From: Gemmatimonadota bacterium | GTDB taxonomy: Bacteria; Gemmatimonadota; Gemmatimonadetes; JACCXV01 | DNA length: 13,098 nt | Reading direction: 5' to 3' | Assembly (NCBI GenBank): GCA_013696835.1 | Contig: JACCXV010000206.1 | Location: 1 to 13,098, forward strand | Shown: positions 1 to 5,765 of the stretch, one piece after another | Numbering within the stretch: the first letter of the stretch is position 1 | How the letters are laid out: every line of letters begins with the position of its first letter | Notes under the pieces: model-generated | Told to the model about the DNA's origin: nothing | Databases searched by the model: none | Seen by the model: only the letters and a program-made list of their open reading frames with translations | Program-made: the position numbers and the translations under genes

Positions 1-1383
1 GCCGGGCGCCTGGAAGGCGGCCTTGGCATGTATGGCGCGGACTGGAGCTCACCCGGCTTCGTCGCGGTGGAGCGCTACAACGCGGGCCAGGTGAGGGCCG
101 CGACCGACGAGACCGATGGGGGCTCCACGCTGCGTGGCGCGGCGCACGCGCGCTACTCCGCTCCGCTGGGGTCTTCGGCGGCGCTCCAGGCCACCGGCTG
201 GATTCAGGCCTCAACGTGGGAGCTGTTCCTGAACCTTCCGGGGCACGACGGCGGCGGCCAGACGCGCGAAGAGGACGAACGCGTGGGTGGCGGCGTCGAA
301 GTCGAGCTGACGCGGCCCCTCGGATCCCAGGAAGTCACGTTCGGTCTGGCCGCGCGCGCGGACGACGCGAGCTACATGCTCGACGACAGCGAGGCCCGCC
401 GCGTGATCGGTTCCGAGGTGGCCCTCGAGGGGCGTCAGCTCCTGGGCTCCGCCTACGGCAGGTGGCGCCGCACGGCGGGACGTATCGGGCTGGATTTCGG
501 CGGGCGCGTCGACGCGCTGGATCGCTCCAGCCTCGATCGTCTGGACACGGAAGCTGCGCGCACATCCGCAGGCTCCGTCGTGCTGAGCCCGAAAGCCGGT
601 GCACGCTATGCGGTGACCTCCGACGTCGCGCTGCTGACCTCGCTCAGCCGCGGTTTTCGCAACGCCGTGGGTGTGCTCGGCGATCCCGACCGCCCGCCCA
701 TCCTTGCATGGGCGGGCGAGGTGGGCGCCGATCTTCGGCGCGGGCCGGTGGAGGCCACCCTGGCGCTCTTCCGTCTCGACGTGTCGAACGAGCGTACGCT
801 GGATCCGGTGACGCGCTCGATCTCGAGCGCCGGCGAGAGCGTGCGGCAGGGACTCGACGCGCGCGCGCGCCTGCAGCTGGCCCGCCGACTCTCCCTCCAC
901 GCGGCCGCCACGTGGAACGACGCGCGGCTCACCGGCCGTCCGGCGGACGCGCACGAGGAGCCGGGAGGAGGCGCAGCCGTGCCGGCAGGCGGGGGAGCGG
1001 AGGCCGGGGCGATCAAGAAGGTTCGGGGGAGCGTGCGGACCGCCCACGACGAGCCGGACCTCGGCGAACGCGTCCCCGGCGTCGCCCGCTACACCGGGTT
1101 CGTGGGGGCTGAAGCGATACCTACGGACGGGCTCGAGACCTCCGCCACGCTGCGCTTCACGGGCGCGTACGCCCCCATCGGGGAGCCGGACATCCGCACG
1201 CGAGCGCATGCGATCCTGGACCTGGCCGCCGGGCTGGAGTTGGGGCGGGGCGCGCGACTCGAGCTCGAGCTGCAGAACGCGCTCGGCGCGCGCTACCCCG
1301 AGCTGCGTGCATCGGGGTTCGTCACGCCCGGCGATCCGCGGACGCTGCGAGCCGCGCTGCGCCTGGAGACGCCAGGCACGTGA
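1..1383 (+). CDS. TonB-dependent receptor, C-terminal beta-barrel part (5' end outside window)
   Basis: The reading frame is open from base 1, so the ATG at 28 is internal and the gene begins upstream of the window. TonB-dependent receptors import siderophores, cobalamin or other scarce ligands across the outer membrane using TonB-ExbBD energy. The visible part (about 460 residues) is barrel only: alternating polar/apolar strands and a C-terminal stretch 'ELELQNALGARYPELRASGF' followed by a PGDPRTLR segment, which is typical of the last strands of this family. The plug and TonB box are missing because of the window edge. A Gly/Ala-rich insert around residues 310-330 (counted from 28) is probably a loop. 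The protein ends LRLETPGT, without the usual terminal aromatic residue. This is the only plus-strand gene and it converges on modB. Its ligand cannot be read from the sequence. Confidence 0.85.
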   Translation, partial: AGRLEGGLGMYGADWSSPGFVAVERYNAGQVRAATDETDGGSTLRGAAHARYSAPLGSSAALQATGWIQASTWELFLNLPGHDGGGQTREEDERVGGGVEVELTRPLGSQEVTFGLAARADDASYMLDDSEARRVIGSEVALEGRQLLGSAYGRWRRTAGRIGLDFGGRVDALDRSSLDRLDTEAARTSAGSVVLSPKAGARYAVTSDVALLTSLSRGFRNAVGVLGDPDRPPILAWAGEVGADLRRGPVEATLALFRLDVSNERTLDPVTRSISSAGESVRQGLDARARLQLARRLSLHAAATWNDARLTGRPADAHEEPGGGAAVPAGGGAEAGAIKKVRGSVRTAHDEPDLGERVPGVARYTGFVGAEAIPTDGLETSATLRFTGAYAPIGEPDIRTRAHAILDLAAGLELGRGARLELELQNALGARYPELRASGFVTPGDPRTLRAALRLETPGT

Positions 1384-1473
1384 GAGGTGGCCGGCGCCGG
1401 AGAACCTGCTGCCCTCCGGCGTGAGCCCCCGCCCGCTCTCGGGGCTTGTGGCCCTGCTTCGGGCCCCGCAGAG
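1384..1473. terminator. Convergent intergenic region with three hairpins, probable bidirectional terminator
   Basis: Between the converging stop codons of the TonB receptor and modB lie three possible stems: CCGGAG 1397-1402 with CTCCGG 1414-1419; AGCCCC 1424-1429 with GGGGCT 1441-1446; and GGCCC 1450-1454 with GGGCC 1461-1465 (loop TGCTTC). None has a clear T-tract, so termination may be Rho-assisted or inefficient. The position between convergent genes is the main support. Confidence 0.4.
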
Positions 1474-2139
1474 TCACCAGCGTGTCTGCCCCAGCCGTCC
1501 TGCTATGACGAGCACGGCAGCCGAAACGGCGGTCAGCAGGATCACGAGGACCTGCGCCGCGTCGTCGTCGCCGGTGGAGACGGCGGTGTAGATGGCCAGC
1601 GGCATTGTGGTCGTGCGGCCGGGGATGTTGCCGGCTAGCATGAGCGTCGCCCCGAACTCGCCGAGCGCGCGTGCGAAGGCGAGGACGAGGCCGGCCAGGA
1701 TCCCCTTGCGGGCTAGCGGCAGCGTGATGCGCCGCGCCACGTCCCACTCCGTGCTCCCGAGCGTACGGGCCGCCTCCTCGTAGTCGCGATCGACCGCGGA
1801 GATCGCGGCCTGCGCGGTCTTGACCATGAGCGGCAGCGCCATCACGGTCGCCGCGACGATGCAGGCGGCCCATGTGAACGTGACCGTCCACCCCGTCGCC
1901 TCGTGGAGCGGACCCCCCAGGAGCCCCCGCCGGCCGAGCAACAGGATGAGGTAGTAGCCCGTCACCGTCGGCGGCAGTACCAGCGGCAGCGTCACGGCGA
2001 GGTCCAGGGCTCCGCGCCCCGGAAAGCGCCTGCGGGCGAAGATCCACGCCAGCGCCGTCCCAAAGAGGCCCGCGAGCACCGTCGCCGCGCAGGCGACGAG
2101 GATGGAGAGGCGGAGCGGCTCGAGGATCTCCGGACTCAG
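1474..2139 (-). CDS. modB: Molybdate ABC transporter permease ModB (probable CTG start)
   Basis: Inner-membrane permease of the molybdate importer, expected to work with ModA and an ATPase. From the CTG at 2139 the protein has 221 residues, close to E. coli ModB (about 229). Visible features are TM1 (about residues 11-35), the RRRFPGRGALD loop, the ModB-type segment LPLVLPPTVTGYYL (51-64), the EAA loop EEAARTLGSTEWDVARRITL (121-140) that contacts the ATPase, LAFARALGEFGAT (153-165) and NIPGRTTTMPLAIYT (171-185). The next normal start in frame, GTG 2079, would delete TM1. The CTG overlaps the modA stop (CTGA), and GGAGG sits 7 nt upstream of it, so I prefer CTG. It is the last gene of the operon, and no modC follows. 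Confidence 0.9.
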   Translation of the reverse strand: MSPEILEPLRLSILVACAATVLAGLFGTALAWIFARRRFPGRGALDLAVTLPLVLPPTVTGYYLILLLGRRGLLGGPLHEATGWTVTFTWAACIVAATVMALPLMVKTAQAAISAVDRDYEEAARTLGSTEWDVARRITLPLARKGILAGLVLAFARALGEFGATLMLAGNIPGRTTTMPLAIYTAVSTGDDDAAQVLVILLTAVSAAVLVIAGRLGQTRW

Positions 2140-2942
2140 GCGTCGTCCTCCGCGATCCCGCAGGGGGCAAGCGGGAAGCCATGCCTCTCGAGCGCCGCCT
2201 GCCCCCCGGCGCCGGCCACGAACTCCACGAACTCCCGAGCGAGAGCGCGGCGCCGCGAGCCGGCCACGACCGCGGCGGGGTAAGTGATGGCGCCGTGCAG
2301 GCGGCGATCCACCTCGAACGCGATCCGTACGTCCTCGCCTCCCGCCGCCGCGTCGGTGCGGTAGACGAAGCCAGCCTCGGTCTCGCCGCGCTTCACGTAC
2401 TCGAGAGCCTGCCGCACGTTCTCCGCGAACACGTAGCGCTCATGCAGACGGCTCCACAGCCCCGCGGCCTCCAGCGCTTCCTTGGCGTACTGCCCCGCGG
2501 GCACGCTCTTGGGGGTGCCGATCGCGATCCGCTCGGCCGACTCTAGCTCCTCGAGGGTCGCGATCCCCGTCTCATCCACGCGAGTCACGACCACCAGACG
2601 GTTGCAGGCGACGTCGCGGCGCGTGCGGGCCTCGACCGCCCCACGCTGCTGGAGGAGGTCCATGTTGCGCGTCGCCGCGCTGAAGAACACGTCCACCGGG
2701 GCGCCGGCCTCGATCTGACGCTGCAGGTCACCGGAGGCGCCGAGATTGAGGTTCACGTGGACCCCCGGGCGCGCGCCCTCGAAGGCGGCCGCGATCTCCT
2801 CGAGCGCGTCCTTGAGGCTGATCGCTGCGGACACGGTGAGGTCTTGCGCCGCAACTTCGCGAGGCACAGGCAGGGAAGCGAGCGCAAGCACCAGCCCGAG
2901 CGCCAGAGAACGGATCGTGCGGAGCAGAAGGCTTGTCGTCAC
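2136..2942 (-). CDS. modA: Molybdate-binding periplasmic protein ModA
   Basis: Periplasmic substrate-binding protein that captures molybdate (often also tungstate) for the ModB permease. It has 268 residues. A signal peptide has Arg at 8 and 11, a hydrophobic core about 12-24, and probable cleavage near the VAA at 30-32. The mature protein begins with the ModA-type sequence LTVSAAISLKDALEEIAAAF. Family ligand-site segments are visible: Ser42 in AISLKD, Ser70 in LGASGDLQRQIEAG, VDVFFSA (83-89), SVPAGQYAKEAL (146-157) and Tyr194 in GFVYRTDA. The start is GTG at 2942 with AAGG a few bases upstream, and no ATG lies in frame before it. It follows the porin by 46 nt and overlaps modB through the CTGA junction. 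Confidence 0.92.
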   Translation of the reverse strand: MTTSLLLRTIRSLALGLVLALASLPVPREVAAQDLTVSAAISLKDALEEIAAAFEGARPGVHVNLNLGASGDLQRQIEAGAPVDVFFSAATRNMDLLQQRGAVEARTRRDVACNRLVVVTRVDETGIATLEELESAERIAIGTPKSVPAGQYAKEALEAAGLWSRLHERYVFAENVRQALEYVKRGETEAGFVYRTDAAAGGEDVRIAFEVDRRLHGAITYPAAVVAGSRRRALAREFVEFVAGAGGQAALERHGFPLAPCGIAEDDA

Positions 2943-2988
2943 GAGTCGACCTTGTTGGAACGCCGGATCGGAATCCGTCAGTGCTGTG

Positions 2989-4180
2989 TCAGAAAGAGAG
3001 CTGCAGGCGCGTCAGGATGGCGTCCTCCGCGTCCTCCGACGCGCCACCGATGCGTACGGGGTCCGCGAAGTCCGTGTGCACGTAGTTGAGGCGGAAGACG
3101 ACGTTCGGGTTCCAGTACCACGAGGCACCCAGCCAGAGCTGGCGGATCTCATCGGTCTGCCCGGCTGCGCGGGCGAAGACTTCCTCGGTGTCGAGCTCGA
3201 AGAGCTCGTAGCGTGCGGCGACTTCCACCGCGCCCCACGTGCCTTCGGTGGGTCGAAGTTCTCCAGCGGGCGCACCGTCCGCCATGCCGGCTTGACCTCT
3301 CCGGTGAGCAGGAAGGTGCCGCCAGCGTACCCGCCGCGGGTTTCGTACTGCTCGTCGACTCGGCCACCTCCTCGCTCGTCGCGAGGTACTCGCCCGAGAG
3401 CGAGAACGGGCCCCGAAACCACGCGACCTCCGCGCCCCTGCGTTGGCGGCTGCCCCGCACGGTGTCGGCAGGGAAGAACGTCGCGCTGCGAATCGGCGTC
3501 CGGCCGCGGACTCCAGGCTGCGGGCCCTGATCGCCGGTCGTGAACGTGCCACCCGCGTACAGGCCCTGAATGGGCTGGAGCACGACTCGGAACAGGAGCT
3601 CCTTGGCGTCGTTGTCGTCGGGCCGGTTCACGCGTGTGCCGTTGAAGGTCCCCAGCCAGTATTCGAGTCGCTCCTCCCCCAGTGTTCCGTGCAGTGCCGC
3701 CCCCATCTGCCGATCCGCGCGCGTCTCGTCGGAGACCGTCGCGCGCTCGATGAAGTCGATCCAGTGCGCGCTCGAGGCCCACTCGCGCCCGAATGGAACC
3801 TTGAACTGGCCGATCTGGACCTGCGCCTGCGGGAGGAGGCGCACGTTGAGATACGCGTCCTGGATGTCCGCGACGGCCGTGACCTCGGACGACGCGAACT
3901 CCACGAGATACCGGAAGTCGACGAAGCGGTACGCCGTCCCGGCGATGCCGACCCGTGCCCGGCGCAGCAGGAACGTTTCAGGCCCGCCCTCCAGCGAATA
4001 CCGCGTGTCGGCGTTGAGGTAGCCGTCGAGCCGAAACTCCAGCTGAGGCTTCGGCTCGGGAGAGGCAGAGGGAGAGGGAGAGGGAGGTGTCTGCGCCCGT
4101 GTCCGCAGCGGGCCACTGCAGACCAGCAGGATCGCGCAGCCGAGGGCTGCGGGGAACGGGACGAGCCGAAGCGTGCGCAT
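2989..4180 (-). pseudogene. O/P-family (OprO/OprP-like) outer-membrane porin, broken by two -1 frameshifts
   Basis: A phosphate-selective-porin-like barrel spread over three frames. Frame one (ATG 4180 to about 3360) gives a signal peptide (core LGCAILLVCSG), a Ser/Pro linker and the family body: FRLDGYLNADTRY, RRARVGIAGTAYRFVDFRY, IGQFKVPFGREW, FIERATVSDETRADRQMG. Frame two (about 3359-3244) continues with VDEQYETRGGYAGGTFLLTGE and ENFDPPK. Frame three (about 3243-2989) gives GTWGAVEVAARYELFELD and ends LQLSF, the terminal Phe expected of an outer-membrane barrel. Restoring one base near 3358-3362 and one G near 3242-3243 rebuilds about 397 continuous residues. Such porins pass anions, which fits a role in letting oxyanions reach TupA and ModA. 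The start codon overlaps the tupA stop by one base (TGATG). It may be a recent pseudogene or two sequencing errors; homology continues unbroken through all frames. Confidence 0.82.
4061..4084. repeat. Hexamer tandem repeat (AGAGGC/AGAGGG x4)
   Basis: Four consecutive 6-bp units, one AGAGGC and three AGAGGG, lie in the porin gene. On the minus strand they encode part of the Ser/Pro-rich linker just after the signal peptide. Changes in unit number would keep the reading frame, so this is likely a flexible-linker microsatellite without regulatory meaning. Confidence 0.7.
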
Positions 4181-5034
4181 CAGTTGGCGTCCGCGACGGG
4201 AACGTGGAAAAGAGGCAGGCCTGCGCGCGTGAAGCCCCGGATGAGCTCGCGGGCTTCGTCCGAAAGGAGCCAGTCGGCGAAGATCGCCGCCCGCCGGCTG
4301 TCGGCCTCGGGATGCTTCCGCGGATTGACGACCATGACCGCGTAGAGATTCGCGAGCAGCGGATCGTCCTCGACGAGCACCGCCAGCTGGAGGTTGTCGT
4401 GGTGCGCCAGGTACGTGGCCCTGTCGGTAAGCGTGTACGCGTCACGGTCGCTGGCGTACCGCAGGGTAGTCGCCATTCCCGCCCGCACTTCGACACGCCC
4501 CGTCGGTGGCACGAGTGCAGCGGCCTTCCACAGGCTGAGCTCGCGCGCGTGCGTCCCCGAGCTGTCGCCGCGCGACGCGAAGGGAGCACTCGAGGAGGCG
4601 ATCTTCTGAAAGGCCGAGAGAGCATCGAGTCCCCGCACGCGCGCGGGATCCGCGGGCGGCCCGACCACGACGAAGTCGCTGGCGGCGAAGACCCTGCGGT
4701 CCAGCCCGTCGCCCTCCCTCACGAAGGCCTCCTCCTTGACACGATCGTGCGTGATCACGACGTCGGCCTCGCCCTTCTGTGCGAGCCGGATGGCGATGCC
4801 CGTTCCCACCGCTACGACGCCCACGTCGAACCCGTGACGCACGCGAAACGCGGGGAGCAGCGTGTCGAGAAGCCCCGAGTCCTTGACGCTGGTGGTCGTC
4901 ACCAGTCGCAATGGCGGTGCGTCCTGCTGTCGGCATCCGGGCGCGCCGAGCACGATCAGTGCGAGGGCCCCCAGCGCGGAGAGCTGCACCGGCCGCCCCC
5001 GCTTGTACGAGGGAGCTATACCATACAATACCAT
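4180..5034 (-). CDS. tupA: Tungstate/molybdate-binding lipoprotein, TupA-like
   Basis: Extracytoplasmic binding protein of the TupA type (high-affinity tungstate capture, related to the PstS-like PBP group). From the ATG at 5034 it has 284 residues: Lys/Arg n-region (10-14), hydrophobic core 18-29, and a lipobox-like LGAPGC with Cys34 as the lipidation site. Family signatures: LVTTTSVKDSGLLD (44-57), VGTGIAIRLAQKGEADVVITHD (76-97), ASRGDSSGTHARELSLW (153-169), and RYASDRDAYTLTDRATYL (192-209). The frame stays open upstream to 5145, but AGGAG 5 nt before ATG 5034 and the lipoprotein signal fix this start. No tupB or tupC follows; porin, modA and modB do. TupA and ModA may therefore share one permease, which is inference. 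Tungstate versus molybdate preference cannot be read directly. Confidence 0.87.
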   Translation of the reverse strand: MVLYGIAPSYKRGRPVQLSALGALALIVLGAPGCRQQDAPPLRLVTTTSVKDSGLLDTLLPAFRVRHGFDVGVVAVGTGIAIRLAQKGEADVVITHDRVKEEAFVREGDGLDRRVFAASDFVVVGPPADPARVRGLDALSAFQKIASSSAPFASRGDSSGTHARELSLWKAAALVPPTGRVEVRAGMATTLRYASDRDAYTLTDRATYLAHHDNLQLAVLVEDDPLLANLYAVMVVNPRKHPEADSRRAAIFADWLLSDEARELIRGFTRAGLPLFHVPVADAN

Positions 5035-5037
5035 ACA
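5018..5037 (-). promoter_or_regulatory. Perfect 10-bp tandem repeat (TGTATGGTAT x2) across the tupA start codon
   Basis: Two identical adjacent copies of TGTATGGTAT (minus strand 5037-5028 and 5027-5018) cover the tupA ATG and its first codons. The block is AT-rich in a region of about 70 % GC. The 10-bp period equals one helical turn, as in tandem sites bound by RHH-family repressors such as MetJ. The neighbouring gene encodes an RHH protein with oxyanion-binding domains, so an operator is a reasonable inference. There is no direct proof. Confidence 0.45.
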
Positions 5038-5038
5038 C

Positions 5039-5044
5039 TCTCCT
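5039..5044 (-). promoter_or_regulatory. Shine-Dalgarno of tupA, directly after a U-tract
   Basis: AGGAGA on the minus strand lies 5-7 nt before ATG 5034 and decides that start over the open upstream frame. It begins one base after the terminator T7, so a transcript ended at the terminator would lack the ribosome binding site. Confidence 0.7.
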
Positions 5045-5066
5045 AAAAAAAGCCGCCTAGGGGCGG
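5045..5066 (-). terminator. Intrinsic terminator upstream of tupA (possible attenuator)
   Basis: On the minus strand CCGCC (5066-5062) pairs with GGCGG (5057-5053) around a four-base loop, followed by GC and seven T (5051-5045). This is a short but strong GC stem plus U-tract. It sits between the regulator and tupA, only a few bases before the tupA ribosome binding site. It could end the hem/regulator transcript, or act as a regulated attenuator for tupA together with the folded leader upstream. Confidence 0.65.
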
Positions 5067-5101
5067 GGCACCGAGGCGAATTGTCGCGCTGCGCGAGAGA
5101 G

Positions 5102-5175
5102 GATCGAGGAGCGTCCGGCGGAGGTTGCCGGATGCGGGTACCCAAGCCATCGACGCGGAGTGCGCCAGCTCGACC
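5102..5175 (-). ncRNA. Structured leader RNA of the tup-mod operon, candidate Moco/Tuco-type riboswitch
   Basis: The minus-strand leader folds into a closed three-way junction. P1 is GGTCGAG (5175-5169) with CTCGATC (5108-5102), with one G-U pair. P2 is GCGTC (5156-5152) with GACGC (5115-5111). P3 is GATG (5151-5148) with CATC (5134-5131), holding GGGTACCC. P4 is CGGC (5130-5127) with GCCG (5119-5116), with loop AACCTCC. P2, P3 and P4 abut with no unpaired junction bases. A further hairpin TCGCG/CGCGA (5096-5084) and the terminator follow. Molybdenum-cofactor RNAs (and tungsten-cofactor variants) are known upstream of Mo/W transport genes, which fits this position. I cannot confirm the family by eye, so the identification is inference. 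The RNA begins just after the regulator stop codon, so it lies between cistrons. Confidence 0.45.
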
Positions 5176-5181
5176 GGAGGG

Positions 5182-5733
5182 CTAGCGCGGGGTCAGCTTC
5201 ACCGACAGCGCCTTGAACAGCATCGTGACCTGCATGCCGGGGGCGAGCCCGAGATCCCGCACGGAGGCGGGGGTCACCATCGCACGCATGCCGAGGGTCC
5301 CGGCCACCAGGTCCACGTAGGCGATCTCGTCGAGCTCCACGAGCCGCCGAATGACCGAGGGCAGCGCGTTGCGAATGCTGGAGGAGCCGGGTGGAGGACC
5401 GAGGACGAGGGAGATCGAGTGCCCCCGCACGGAGACGAAGACCCGCGTGCGCGCGGGAAGCATCGACGAGGCGAACAGACGGTGCTTGCCGATCCGCACC
5501 GTGGCGAGGCCCTCCTCCTGGGCCTGCACCGTGCCCGGGTACACGTTCTCCATCCCGGCGAGGAGCGGGACCGTTTCCCCGTGGGAGACGATTCCGAAGT
5601 GCTGCATGAGGGCATCGTGGATCACGCGTGAGACGGAGCGCGTTCGGCGAGCCTCGCGCTCGAGGATCTCCGCGAGCTTGCGATCGTCGGCGTTCGCGTC
5701 CGGGTCGATGTAGGTCGAGAGCTGGCGGCGCAT
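5182..5733 (-). CDS. Ribbon-helix-helix regulator with C-terminal di-TOBE (Mop-like) oxyanion-sensing domains
   Basis: 183 residues from ATG 5733. Residues 3-10 (RQLSTYID) look like the DNA-contacting beta-strand, about 15-31 helix A and about 33-46 (SVSRVIHDALMQHF) helix B of a MetJ/Arc/CopG-type fold. Residues 62-113 (ENVYPGTVQ, TVRIGKHRLFAS, VFVSVRGHSISLVL) and 118-181 (SSIRNALPS, MRAMVTPASVRDLGLAPGMQVTMLFKALSVKL) form two TOBE/Mop-like units that resemble the C-terminus of ModC/WtpC-type ATPases. TOBE pairs bind molybdate or tungstate, so a Mo/W-responsive repressor is the likely role. ModE normally carries a winged-helix domain, so this architecture is non-standard. It lies 32 nt after hemL and directly before the tupA leader. 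A good AGGAG exists but 18 nt from the ATG; no better in-frame start is seen. The domain call is by pattern only. Confidence 0.75.
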   Translation of the reverse strand: MRRQLSTYIDPDANADDRKLAEILEREARRTRSVSRVIHDALMQHFGIVSHGETVPLLAGMENVYPGTVQAQEEGLATVRIGKHRLFASSMLPARTRVFVSVRGHSISLVLGPPPGSSSIRNALPSVIRRLVELDEIAYVDLVAGTLGMRAMVTPASVRDLGLAPGMQVTMLFKALSVKLTPR

Positions 5734-5765
5734 CGAGGGAAGGGCTGGATGCTCCTCTCGGTTGG

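Noticed and set aside
211..1209. 332-codon minus-strand frame inside the TonB receptor
   Set aside because: Shadow of the receptor frame; Arg-rich with no motif.
5018..5037. Reading the AT-rich tandem repeat as a classical -10 promoter element or an E. coli-type ModE operator
   Set aside because: It covers the start codon that the ribosome binding site supports, there is no suitable -35 in the GC-rich DNA before it, and it is a direct repeat rather than the inverted repeat expected for ModE.
5035..5145. N-terminal extension of tupA to 5145
   Set aside because: It would translate through the leader RNA and terminator. The extra 37 residues look non-coding, while ATG 5034 has a good ribosome binding site and a lipoprotein signal.
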